Source: a virus
Virus record (IMG/VR): IMGVR_UViG_3300019093_000034
Span: 1 to 34,555 of that record
Direction: 5' to 3' (one strand)
Length of the DNA: 34,555 nt
Shown here: piece after piece, positions 15,085 through 23,086 of the stretch
Layout: the number at the start of each line of letters is the position of its first letter
Numbering within the stretch: position 1 is the stretch's first letter
Position numbers and translations under genes: made by a program
The notes under the pieces: generated by a model
The model's input: only the letters and a program-made list of their open reading frames with translations
What the model was told of the DNA's origin: nothing
Databases searched by the model: none

Positions 15085-16329
15085 ATGCAGATGATCGATG
15101 TATTAAAAAGACTAGCAGAATTGGATTCCGCTAATCCTAATGTAATTCGCGAAGGACAGGGTAGCCCTGAACTACAACAATTACTAGCCATGCAACAGCA
15201 ACATCGTGGCGGACGATACGAACAGCAACTAAACAAACGAGTTGCTGATCAACAGTGGAGAGAAGCCAACGGTAAAGGCGTTCCTGTTGATGCCTCCGGT
15301 CGCCCTGTTCCTGTGTTGAGCCCAGAGGAATTTGAAAAAAAGAATCCCAATTATCTTAAACCCAGTGCTGCGCCCGGCACCGACTACCAGAATACGTTGA
15401 GAGAAAACCTAGATTTAGCAGAGTGCGGAATGATGCCTATGCCAGGAATGGGCGGACAATCGCATACACCGGCCAGTATTTCCATGACAGCCAGCAGCGG
15501 TCCAGAACTCAGTGGCATGCTAGCAGATATTATGAAACTAGCAGGTGTTCATAAAGTTGAACCGGCCCACTTGGGAATTGAACCAGCACATGACCATAGC
15601 GACATTGAAGTGATCTCCGCAGAACCTACACCATTAGACGGCGGTGACGAAACTGAAATCATGCGCAGTATGATGGATCGTATGAACGGTGAGATGGACA
15701 GCGAGGAAGAAACAGACGAGGGCATGTATGACAATAGCCCCAATAGTCCCGAGCCTCAACAATCATTTGATGCCAATGAATTTGCTCATCGTGAGAATCA
15801 ACCTGGCCAAGGTGATCGTATGGATGGCAACATGCCCCGAGCATTTGCTACCATGGAAGAGCGACTAATGTCAGAGTGGAAACAGTTTGTGACTGAAAGC
15901 CACCATCACCATCGTGCGATTTCAGTTAATGGTAAAGAAGTTGATACTGACTCACTAGAAATAGATGGTATCGATATGCGAGATGCTCCAGATTTTGTAG
16001 ACGCATATTTTAGTGACGGTCAGTTTATGGATGGCACACCATTGAGCCAAGATGAATTAGATTATCTAGGAGATCACCATGGTGAATTGCTTTACGATAA
16101 GATTCAAAATCGGTTATATGAAAGCAGTCAGAATGTAGCGGAGGGTGACAGCGGAGCAAAATACCGTGTCAAATCAGTTGGTAATGATGTTAACCCAGCA
16201 ACTGATGAAAGATGTGATTACTATATTAATCCTGTAACTGACAAAAAAGTTTACTGTAAGCCTGGACAAAAAGTCAGCAAAGGCGACCATGTAAACCCTA
16301 CCACAGGCAAAGTTACACCTAAAGTTTAA
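15085..16329 (+). CDS. Large acidic phage protein, probable head or internal structural protein (414 aa)
   Basis: Starts MQMIDVLKRLAELDSANPN, behind AAGGAAAT. It is rich in Met, Gly, Pro, Gln and acidic residues and mostly disordered, with a Met/Gly-rich stretch GMMPMPGMGGQ, a SGPELSGMLADIMKLAGVHKVEP helix, an EEERLMSEWKQF-type helix, and a compact C-terminal basic domain (CDYYINPVTDKKVYCKPGQKV) with two Cys. The MLADIMKLAGV element recurs as ENILKLAGLK at the end of the 654-aa protein downstream. Position between the two terminase genes and the strong terminator after it suggest a late virion gene. Function unknown. Confidence 0.6.
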   Translation: MQMIDVLKRLAELDSANPNVIREGQGSPELQQLLAMQQQHRGGRYEQQLNKRVADQQWREANGKGVPVDASGRPVPVLSPEEFEKKNPNYLKPSAAPGTDYQNTLRENLDLAECGMMPMPGMGGQSHTPASISMTASSGPELSGMLADIMKLAGVHKVEPAHLGIEPAHDHSDIEVISAEPTPLDGGDETEIMRSMMDRMNGEMDSEEETDEGMYDNSPNSPEPQQSFDANEFAHRENQPGQGDRMDGNMPRAFATMEERLMSEWKQFVTESHHHHRAISVNGKEVDTDSLEIDGIDMRDAPDFVDAYFSDGQFMDGTPLSQDELDYLGDHHGELLYDKIQNRLYESSQNVAEGDSGAKYRVKSVGNDVNPATDERCDYYINPVTDKKVYCKPGQKVSKGDHVNPTTGKVTPKV

Positions 16330-16345
16330 TGAAATACCTGAGTAT

Positions 16346-16372
16346 AAAAAAGCCTCTTCGGAGGCTTTTTTT
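16346..16372 (+). terminator. Rho-independent terminator with TTCG loop
   Basis: AAAAAAGCCTC (16346-16356), stable tetraloop TTCG, GAGGCTTTTTT (16361-16371), ending in seven T. The following gene starts again with its own late promoter. Confidence 0.92.
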
Positions 16373-16373
16373 A

Positions 16374-16381
16374 TGTAAATA
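16374..16381 (+). promoter_or_regulatory. Late promoter TGTAAATA, 5 bases before gp17 ATG
   Basis: TGTAAATA, spacer aaatt, ATG at 16387; begins one base after the terminator T-run. One base off NATAAATA. No ribosome site, so the transcript would be leaderless. Confidence 0.55.
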
Positions 16382-16386
16382 AAATT

Positions 16387-17973
16387 ATGGCAAAGAAAGA
16401 CAACGAATACAAACTGGTTAAAACACCATACAGTCAGATTCAATACACTGAACAGATGATTGAAGAACTGGCTCAGTGTAAGGACCCTGTCAACGGGCCG
16501 CATTACTTCCTAGACAATTTTTTCTTCATACAACATCCAGTTAAGGGTAAACTAAAATACGAAGCATTTGATTATCAACGCAGACTGATTGACAGTTATC
16601 ACGATCATAGATTTAATGTAAACCTACTACCCAGACAAACAGGTAAAACTACAACAGCAGCAGGCTATTTACTGTGGTATGCCATGTTTGTAGACAACAG
16701 CACCATACTGGTAGCAGCACATAAACACACAGGTGCTCAAGAGATCATGTTGCGTGTTCGGTATGCCTATGAATTATGTCCCGATCATATTCGCGCGGGT
16801 TGCACTAGTTATAACAAACAAAGCATTGAGTTTGACAACGGCAGTCGTATTGTAGCACAGACCACTACAGAAACAACAGGTCGAGGTATGTCATTATCAT
16901 TACTATATGCAGACGAGTTTGCGTTCGTGCCGCCTAACATCGCCAGTGAATTCTGGACCTCCATCTCCCCTACACTGGCCACTGGTGGTAAGGCTATTAT
17001 TACATCAACTCCTAACAGTGATGAAGATCAGTTCGCACAGATTTGGCACGAAGCCAATAAACGATTTGATGAACATGGTAACAGCACCATAGTGGGTAAA
17101 AACGGATTCTTCCCATTCAAAGCACATTGGAGCGAACATCCTGAACGAGATGAAGCCTGGGCCGAAGTAGAACGCAGTCGCATCGGAGAAGAACGATTTA
17201 GACGAGAACACGAAGTTGAATTTTTGGTATTTGATGAAACTCTAATCAGCAGTCTCAAACTAGCCGGACTAGAAGGAAAAGAACCCATAATGAAAATGGG
17301 TCAATGCCGTTGGTATAAAAAGATCAACCCCAAACACACTTATCTGGTAGCATTAGATCCCAGTTTAGGAACCGGTGGAGATCCGGCGGCCATACAGATC
17401 TTGGAATTGCCCAGTTTTGAACAGGTGGGCGAATGGCATCATAACCTTACTCCTGTGCAGGGACAAGTGCGAGTATTAAGAGATATTTGCAACTATATCA
17501 GCGCCGAATGTGCAAGAAAGGGTGCTACACCCAGTTTATATTACAGTATTGAAAACAACAGCATAGGTGAAGCAGCACTGGTGGCCATGGATGAAATAGG
17601 CGAAGAAAGTGTTCCGGGATTATTTTTAAGTGAACCGGTTAAGCGCGGTCATGTACGCAGATTCCGTAGAGGATTCAACACTACACATAATAGCAAGATA
17701 TCGGCCTGCGCCAAGTTAAAGCATTTAATCGAAAGCAATAGAATGACCATCAATAGCAAACCGTTAATTAGTGAATTGAAAACCTATGTGGCCAAGGCTC
17801 TTACCTTTGTCGGCAAATCTGGAACGCATGACGATCTAGTCAGCAGTTTGCTATTGGCCATACGCATGGCCATGACACTGCAAGAGTGGGATCCCAGTAT
17901 CTATGATAAAATGCGAGAAGAATCCGAGGACGAATGGATCATGCCCATGCCTATCTATGTAAATACATTTTAA
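16387..17973 (+). CDS. gp17: Terminase large subunit gp17
   Basis: 528 aa. The ATPase has Walker A LPRQTGKTTT (residues 81-90), Walker B LLYADEF (172-178) with the catalytic Glu following Asp, and coupling motif STPN (207-210). The RNase H-like nuclease has acidic residues at D324 (VALDPSLGTGGD), E389 (YSIENN) and D482/D483 (HDDLVSSLLLA), matching the three metal-binding acids of T4 gp17 (D401, E458, D542). It cuts concatemers and pumps DNA into the prohead. It is slightly shorter than T4 gp17 (610 aa). Own late promoter after a terminator. Confidence 0.96.
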   Translation: MAKKDNEYKLVKTPYSQIQYTEQMIEELAQCKDPVNGPHYFLDNFFFIQHPVKGKLKYEAFDYQRRLIDSYHDHRFNVNLLPRQTGKTTTAAGYLLWYAMFVDNSTILVAAHKHTGAQEIMLRVRYAYELCPDHIRAGCTSYNKQSIEFDNGSRIVAQTTTETTGRGMSLSLLYADEFAFVPPNIASEFWTSISPTLATGGKAIITSTPNSDEDQFAQIWHEANKRFDEHGNSTIVGKNGFFPFKAHWSEHPERDEAWAEVERSRIGEERFRREHEVEFLVFDETLISSLKLAGLEGKEPIMKMGQCRWYKKINPKHTYLVALDPSLGTGGDPAAIQILELPSFEQVGEWHHNLTPVQGQVRVLRDICNYISAECARKGATPSLYYSIENNSIGEAALVAMDEIGEESVPGLFLSEPVKRGHVRRFRRGFNTTHNSKISACAKLKHLIESNRMTINSKPLISELKTYVAKALTFVGKSGTHDDLVSSLLLAIRMAMTLQEWDPSIYDKMREESEDEWIMPMPIYVNTF

Positions 17974-17981
17974 CATAAATA
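17974..17981 (+). promoter_or_regulatory. Late promoter CATAAATA, 4 bases before ATG
   Basis: CATAAATA begins right after the gp17 stop; spacer caag, then ATG at 17986. Good NATAAATA match; no ribosome site. Confidence 0.65.
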
Positions 17982-17985
17982 CAAG

Positions 17986-19950
17986 ATGAAAGCTATTCAG
18001 ATAATTTCACAAGATGTCTTTGACAAAGTACGCAGTCGTTTCTCCAATCTAGAGATGGGCGACGAAACCGGTGCTGTGACCATCGACCCAGCAGCAGCAC
18101 GTTTTTTTGATTTTGACTTTATCCACGAAGGCAATAACCTAGGTCGTGTCAGCATCAGCCTAAATGACCTAGGCAGTCTTAAAGTGTACTATAGTCAAGG
18201 CATTACAGAAAATCAAGATACTCCTGTTAAACAAACATGGTATGATTTTTTAAAAGAAATGCGTTTCTTTGCCATGCGTAGACTGTTGAGATTTGATACC
18301 AGAGACATTGCCAAAAACAATCTTGATCGAAATGATTTCCAGCATCTAGCTGCGACCCAAGGCCCTAAGGAAGAAGAACCTATGAATACTGTAAATGAAA
18401 GCCGTTGGAACCACAAGAGTTCGCGCAAAACCAGTCGTGCTGTCCAAGGACGCACCGAAGTCATTGTAAGACATCACAAACCGGTAGATGAAGATTTTGC
18501 TGGTAGTCGTAGCCAACGTAAAAACATCAAGGCAATTTTTATTCAAAACAGAGATGGTGAGCGTTTTAAATATCCGTTCATTCATCCAGCAGGCGCATTT
18601 GCCATGGCACAACACGTAGATCACGGCGGCATCCCACATGACCCAGCAGGCCGTGCTATTATTAAAATGAGTGAGGAAATTGCTCAACTAGGCGAATTTC
18701 AAAGAAAAGTACAACATCAAACACTACACGATGACGCCACAGGAATAACAGAGAGGGCCGTAGGCCGACTTACAGAGTTGAAAAATAAAATAGCCGCAAT
18801 AGGCAAGCGTCAATATTACGAAAATTGGTTATCAGAATTTAACGAGCAAGAACAACTAGACGATGACATGGCAGAATTAGATGCTGTCACTATGGAAGAC
18901 TATAAGAGTAAATTTACACAGAAAAATTTCCAAGAAGAACTTACACAATTCTTTCCCTTAATACATCGCATCATGAGCGAAAAGATTGAACTAGAAGATT
19001 TAGTCAGCGAGGATGACATTGATGATTTCGATGATGAGGATACGCCTGTCAAAGAAGGCATATTTAGAGAATTTGAAGAGTGGGCAGACGCTACAGAAAA
19101 GGGCGAACTGACCGACGATCAAGTCGAGGCATTAAAACAGGCATTAGAACAATTACCAGAACCATTACAATTAGGTCCCGACGGAGAAACAGCCATAAAC
19201 TTTTTTAGCGAATTAGGTTTAGATAACGAAGAACTAAATCAAAACTTTGAAGATGAGGCAAGAATTGACAGCGAAGCAGATCCAATGGAAGATGTATTCA
19301 TTCCTTGGGCCAAAGAAAATCAACCAGGCTTATTAGACAAATTAGGCATTAATTATACGGATGCGGAAGGCGAATCGCCAGAACCTGTGACAGCGGCCGG
19401 AGCAGAGCAACCACCGGCACCTGCCGCACCAGCAGCACCACCCCCTCCTCCGGCAGGAGTAGAACAACCTACTACGGAAATGACACAACCGGAAGGACGT
19501 GGGACTGCCACAGTACATGGCATCATGACAGCAGAAAGTCGATCGGGCATGGTCAAGAAAATTGCTGAGATTGTCAAGAGTCGCTTTAACGAAGACAATC
19601 CCGATGTGGGCGCATTTAGAGATCCAGAAAACATTGCCACCGAAGTTAAGAAAGAAATTTCTGACCGATACGGTGAAGAAATGGGCGAACGTGCCCGTGA
19701 GATGGCCGAGCAGTTTATGGAAAAGCTCACACGTCGTTGGGCCAAAAAACATGGTAAAGTTAACGACGTAGATGGATTGGCTAGAATTCGCAAACTCAGC
19801 GGAATGCCAACAGAACCAGAAGAACCGTATGCCGATGATTATGCTCCAGGGCATGGTGACGGTGCCCACGATGATATGGATCACGAATTTGATAAATCTC
19901 GTGAGCGTGGTGAAATGGAAAACATATTGAAATTAGCCGGATTGAAATAA
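17986..19950 (+). CDS. Large multidomain phage protein of unknown function (654 aa)
   Basis: N-terminal domain (residues 1-120, SQDVFDKVRSRF, FFDFDFIHEGNNLGRVSISL, WYDFLKEMRFFAMRRLLRFD) is globular. A basic segment (NESRWNHKSSRKTSRAVQGR) and an IKAIFIQNRDGERFKYPFIHPAGAFAMAQHVDHGG domain follow. Next come helical acidic regions, a Pro/Ala linker (APAAPAAPPPPP, around residue 485), and a C-terminal helical domain ending MENILKLAGLK. The stretch from RTEVIVRHHKPV to IKAIFIQNRDGE is reminiscent of proteins I recall only as unknowns in marine T4-like phages. Late promoter at the start and terminator at the end make it a single-gene late unit, so a virion or packaging-associated role is likely. Confidence 0.65.
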   Translation: MKAIQIISQDVFDKVRSRFSNLEMGDETGAVTIDPAAARFFDFDFIHEGNNLGRVSISLNDLGSLKVYYSQGITENQDTPVKQTWYDFLKEMRFFAMRRLLRFDTRDIAKNNLDRNDFQHLAATQGPKEEEPMNTVNESRWNHKSSRKTSRAVQGRTEVIVRHHKPVDEDFAGSRSQRKNIKAIFIQNRDGERFKYPFIHPAGAFAMAQHVDHGGIPHDPAGRAIIKMSEEIAQLGEFQRKVQHQTLHDDATGITERAVGRLTELKNKIAAIGKRQYYENWLSEFNEQEQLDDDMAELDAVTMEDYKSKFTQKNFQEELTQFFPLIHRIMSEKIELEDLVSEDDIDDFDDEDTPVKEGIFREFEEWADATEKGELTDDQVEALKQALEQLPEPLQLGPDGETAINFFSELGLDNEELNQNFEDEARIDSEADPMEDVFIPWAKENQPGLLDKLGINYTDAEGESPEPVTAAGAEQPPAPAAPAAPPPPPAGVEQPTTEMTQPEGRGTATVHGIMTAESRSGMVKKIAEIVKSRFNEDNPDVGAFRDPENIATEVKKEISDRYGEEMGERAREMAEQFMEKLTRRWAKKHGKVNDVDGLARIRKLSGMPTEPEEPYADDYAPGHGDGAHDDMDHEFDKSRERGEMENILKLAGLK

Positions 19951-19983
19951 TCTGGCTACTTTTGAGGTTGCGAGATAAATAAA

Positions 19984-20016
19984 GTTAGCATACAATAGCT
20001 GTATGCTAACTTTTTT
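19984..20016 (+). terminator. Rho-independent terminator before gp32
   Basis: Perfect 10-bp inverted repeat GTTAGCATAC (19984-19993) / GTATGCTAAC (20001-20010), loop AATAGCT, then TTTTTT. It separates the late structural block from the replication block. Confidence 0.9.
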
Positions 20017-20080
20017 CTTTTAGTCAGTGGGCTAGAAGAAATGGCATAAAATAGGCACATAAACATCAAGGAGAAATATT

Positions 20081-21067
20081 ATGGCTACTCTCGCAGAAAT
20101 TCGCGCAAAACTTCAACAATCCAGTCAACAAACAGTCGGTACTGGTGACAACGCAATTTATCCACACTGGAATATCCAAGACGGGCAAACTGCCACCGTT
20201 CGATTCCTTCCAGACGCAGACTCAAACAACACTTTTTTCTGGGTTGAACGCAACCTAATCAAACTGCCTTTTGCTGGCGTCAAAGGTGAAACCAATAGCA
20301 AACCTGTACAGGTCCAAGTGCCTTGTATGGAGATGTGGGGAGAGACTTGCCCTATTCTTACCGAAGTTCGTCCATGGTTTAAAGACAAGAGCCTGGAGGA
20401 AATGGGACGTCGCTATTGGAAAAAGAAATCATATCTGTTCCAGGGCTATGTAGTTGACAGCAAACTGGCCGAAGACAAAACACCAGAAAATCCCATCCGA
20501 CGCTTTATCATCGGCAGCCAAATCTTTAACATTGTTAAGAACGCACTGATGGACAGTGAGATTGAAGAACTGCCCACCGACTATGTTCGTGGACTAGACT
20601 TTAAGATCGTTAAAACCAGCAAAGGTGGCTATGCTGACTACAGCACCAGCAACTGGGCTCGTCGTGAACGAGCACTGAATGAAGCAGAACAGGCTGCTAT
20701 CAAACAGTATGGACTGTTTAATCTGTCAGACTTCCTGCCTAAGAAGCCAGGCGCAGTTGAACTCAAAGTCATGAAAGAAATGTTCGAAGCCAGTGTCGAT
20801 GGTGAAGCATTTGACATGGATCGTTGGGGCTCTTACTTTAAACCCGCAGGTATGGGCGGTGGCGGAACTGCTACCGGATCCAAAGGTGGGGCAGCAGTAG
20901 AGGACACTGACATCCCTTTTGAGGCTGCGGCAGCAACACCCGCTAAAGTTGTTGCTACACCAAAGCCAGAGGTCAAAGAAGAAGAACCTGCCGCTGAGTC
21001 GGGTGCCGAAGCCAGCAGTCGTGCCGCAGACATTATTGCTATGATTCGCAAACGCCAATCAACTTAA
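20081..21067 (+). CDS. gp32: Single-stranded DNA-binding protein gp32
   Basis: 328 aa, AAGGAG upstream of ATG. The core has YPHWNIQDGQTATVRFLPDAD, FFWVERNLIKLPF, PCMEMWGETCPILTEVRPWFKD, YLFQGYVVDS, IRRFIIGSQIFNIVKNAL and LDFKIVKTSKGGYADYSTS, the OB-fold order of gp32 in T4-like marine phages. It coats ssDNA in replication and recombination. Only two cysteines (C82 and C90) occupy the region where T4 gp32 has H64, C77, C87 and C90, so zinc binding as in T4 is doubtful. The C-terminus is Gly-rich, then acidic (EVKEEEPAAESGAE), but ends in a basic RKRQST. It heads the recombination gene run. Confidence 0.92.
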   Translation: MATLAEIRAKLQQSSQQTVGTGDNAIYPHWNIQDGQTATVRFLPDADSNNTFFWVERNLIKLPFAGVKGETNSKPVQVQVPCMEMWGETCPILTEVRPWFKDKSLEEMGRRYWKKKSYLFQGYVVDSKLAEDKTPENPIRRFIIGSQIFNIVKNALMDSEIEELPTDYVRGLDFKIVKTSKGGYADYSTSNWARRERALNEAEQAAIKQYGLFNLSDFLPKKPGAVELKVMKEMFEASVDGEAFDMDRWGSYFKPAGMGGGGTATGSKGGAAVEDTDIPFEAAAATPAKVVATPKPEVKEEEPAAESGAEASSRAADIIAMIRKRQST

Positions 21068-21079
21068 TAGGAGATTGAT

Positions 21080-21289
21080 ATGACTAAAAAAACAATCTCT
21101 AAGATTGGCGATAAAATTGACAAGATAAGCGAGTCATTCACTGTGAACATGTATGACAATGGCTACATGTTTGAAGTGGGCGGTCGAGACAGCGACGGTG
21201 ATTATAAGAGTGTAAAAATTCTTGCTCCGACTACGGAACAACTGGTACTGCTGATCAAAGAAGCGATCGAAATGGAAAGGGACGACTAA
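21080..21289 (+). CDS. Conserved small phage protein (69 aa) between gp32 and uvsX
   Basis: ATG with AGGAG six bases before. The product has SFTVNMYDNGYMFEVGGRDSDGDY-type beta strands, then TTEQLVLLIKEAIEMERDD. I recall a similar small protein next to gp32 or uvsX in marine T4-like phages. One base separates it from uvsX. A recombination accessory is conceivable; function unknown. Confidence 0.75.
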   Translation: MTKKTISKIGDKIDKISESFTVNMYDNGYMFEVGGRDSDGDYKSVKILAPTTEQLVLLIKEAIEMERDD

Positions 21290-21290
21290 T

Positions 21291-22343
21291 ATGAGTAAGG
21301 CTTTTGATATTACAAAATTTCGCAAAAGCCTTACCAAGTCTATTGACGGACTTGGTATTGGTTTTAATGATCCAACTGATTGGGTCAGCACAGGCAACTA
21401 TGCTCTTAACTATCTAATCAGTGGGGACTTTTTCAAAGGCATTCCACTGGGCAAAGTCACTGTGTTTGCTGGCGAAAGTGGTGCTGGTAAGAGTTATATC
21501 TGCTCTGGCAACATTATTCGACACGCACAAGAACAAGGCATTTATGTTGTTCTTGTTGATACAGAAAACGCTCTGGACGAAAAATGGCTACTGGACTTGG
21601 GTGTTGATACACACGAAGATAAACTGCTTAAACTCAATATGGCCATGATTGATGATGTGGCAAAAACCATTCATGAATTCATGAAAGAATATAAGATCAT
21701 GCCGGATGATGAGCGTCCTAAAGTTCTTTTTGTCATTGACAGTTTGGGAATGTTGTTGACTCCGACTGATATTAATCAGTTTGAAGCAGGTGACCTAAAA
21801 GGCGACATGGGTCGTAAACCCAAAGCACTGACAGCACTGGTTCGTAACTGTGTTAATATGTTTGGCAATTACAATGTAGGCATGGTTTGTACGAATCATA
21901 CCTATGCTAGCCAAGACATGTTTGACCCAGATGACAAGATCTCGGGTGGTCAAGGCTTTGTCTACGCTTCCAGTATTGTTGTTGCTATGAAAAAACTCAA
22001 ACTCAAAGAGGATGAGGATGGCAACAAGGTTACAGATGTGTTGGGCATCCGTTCGGCCTGTAAGATCATGAAAACTCGTTATGCTAAACCTTTTGAAAGT
22101 GTTCAGGTTAAAATTCCCTATTCAACTGGCATGAGTCCTACCAGTGGGCTTGTTGATCTTTTTGAAAAGATGGGGATCTTGACAAAGAGCGGAAATAAGC
22201 TACAATATGTTAGCAAGAAGACCGGGGAAATCAGCAGTGAATTCCGTAAAAACTGGACAGAAGATAAATTAATGACAATCATGTTGGAATGGGACAATTC
22301 AATTGTAACCGCTCCTGTAACTGTTGAAGAAACTGAGGAATAA
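21291..22343 (+). CDS. uvsX: RecA-like recombinase UvsX
   Basis: 350 aa. Walker A GESGAGKS at residues 61-68, a VVLVDTENALD segment, Walker B VLFVIDSLGML, MGRKPKALTALVRNCV, MVCTNHTYASQDMFDPDDKISGGQGFVYASSIVVAM (DNA-binding loop L2 region) and KTRYAKPFESVQVKIPYSTG are the standard UvsX sequence. It forms filaments on ssDNA, displaces gp32 with UvsY help, and starts recombination-dependent replication. Starts one base after the 69-aa gene; three bases precede the next. Confidence 0.96.
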   Translation: MSKAFDITKFRKSLTKSIDGLGIGFNDPTDWVSTGNYALNYLISGDFFKGIPLGKVTVFAGESGAGKSYICSGNIIRHAQEQGIYVVLVDTENALDEKWLLDLGVDTHEDKLLKLNMAMIDDVAKTIHEFMKEYKIMPDDERPKVLFVIDSLGMLLTPTDINQFEAGDLKGDMGRKPKALTALVRNCVNMFGNYNVGMVCTNHTYASQDMFDPDDKISGGQGFVYASSIVVAMKKLKLKEDEDGNKVTDVLGIRSACKIMKTRYAKPFESVQVKIPYSTGMSPTSGLVDLFEKMGILTKSGNKLQYVSKKTGEISSEFRKNWTEDKLMTIMLEWDNSIVTAPVTVEETEE

Positions 22344-22346
22344 AAA

Positions 22347-22607
22347 ATGGAAGAAGATCTCATTATTGAAATTTGGGACACATTTAAAGAATATGTTCCG
22401 GAAAAAACTCGTGATCAAGTCGCAGCACACTTCATAGATTTTCTCATCGGCCGTGATGTGGAAATGAGTGTGATTGAAAGTCTGTCTGGCTTTGATCCTC
22501 ATCTTGATGTTGCCATCGAAACTGTCATGGACGAGGAAAATGGCTATGTTGATGACAAGATTGATGACGCAGATTGGGATAGATACGACGACGATGAGGA
22601 TCATTGA
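22347..22607 (+). CDS. Small very acidic conserved protein (86 aa)
   Basis: The product begins MEEDLIIEIWDTFKEYVPEKTRDQVAAHFIDFLIG and ends in an Asp-rich tail (DDADWDRYDDDEDH). Its TGA shares one base with the ATG of the UvsY-like gene (TGATG). It is a recurrent neighbour of uvsX in marine T4-like phages from memory. The acidic tail could mimic DNA or bind gp32 or UvsX, but this is speculation. Confidence 0.75.
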   Translation: MEEDLIIEIWDTFKEYVPEKTRDQVAAHFIDFLIGRDVEMSVIESLSGFDPHLDVAIETVMDEENGYVDDKIDDADWDRYDDDEDH

Positions 22608-23062
22608 TGACTTGGTATAGCCGAGTTAGCAAAGACATCGCACACCTTCCAGACTGTTTAACGCACTTTTACAACGAACTAGATCAAGCCCGCAAAGAAG
22701 TCAAAATCCACGGTATTGTGGAGCGGGCTTCGGCGGCCTTGCCTGGTATTGTTGAACAAAGATTCAATCAACTTCAAGAAATTGAGGCTGTGCTGGAATA
22801 TCTCAATATCGAATTACGCCGCGTACGATCTAAGGCATTTAGAAAGTATTTGGAAAACTATCAACGAGCCCTCAGCAGCAGAGATTGTGAAAAATACGTG
22901 GAAGGCGAGGCAGATGTAGTTGATATGGAAAAAATCATCAACGAATTTGCCATGTTGAGAAATCAATGGCTGGGCATTATCAAGGCGCTGGACATCAAAG
23001 GTTACCAGATCAACAACATTATCAAACTGCGAGCCGCCGGTCTTGAAGATATTGCTCTTTGA
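22607..23062 (+). CDS. uvsY: UvsY-like recombination mediator
   Basis: Start chosen at ATG 22607, coupled with the preceding stop (TGATG); the TTG at 22604 is less likely. Helical 151-aa protein. The C-terminal WLGIIKALDIKGYQINNIIKLRAAG follows the pattern of the T4 UvsY end (GI...ALDAIKSRGFAIKHIQDMRA), and the middle LEYLNIELRRVRSKAFRKYLE helix fits the oligomerising helical core. UvsY loads UvsX on gp32-coated ssDNA. The position after uvsX and before uvsW supports the call. Similarity is modest. Confidence 0.6.
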   Translation: MTWYSRVSKDIAHLPDCLTHFYNELDQARKEVKIHGIVERASAALPGIVEQRFNQLQEIEAVLEYLNIELRRVRSKAFRKYLENYQRALSSRDCEKYVEGEADVVDMEKIINEFAMLRNQWLGIIKALDIKGYQINNIIKLRAAGLEDIAL

Positions 23063-23080
23063 TCAAATCTCGTGTATAAT
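23052..23080 (+). promoter_or_regulatory. Sigma70-type promoter TTGCTC-17-TATAAT
   Basis: Perfect -10 TATAAT at 23075-23080 with TTGCTC (weak -35) at 23052-23057 and a 17-base spacer, inside the 3' end of the UvsY-like gene. Only six bases separate the -10 from ATG 23087, so transcription would begin at or within the start codon. Likely an early promoter for the HARP-like gene and uvsW. Confidence 0.55.
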
Positions 23081-23086
23081 AAACTC

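Noticed and set aside
19353-19884. Long minus-strand open frames inside the 654-aa gene and gp32
   Set aside because: Shadow frames opposite well-supported coding sequence; no promoter, ribosome site or recognisable protein.
19974-19981. GATAAATA late-promoter octamer before gp32
   Set aside because: Transcription from it would start inside the terminator hairpin at 19984-20016 and stop at once; probably a chance match.
20021-20080. Early promoter for gp32 around TAAAAT 20047-20052
   Set aside because: No convincing -35 at the right distance; a T4 middle-type promoter cannot be judged without consensus data.
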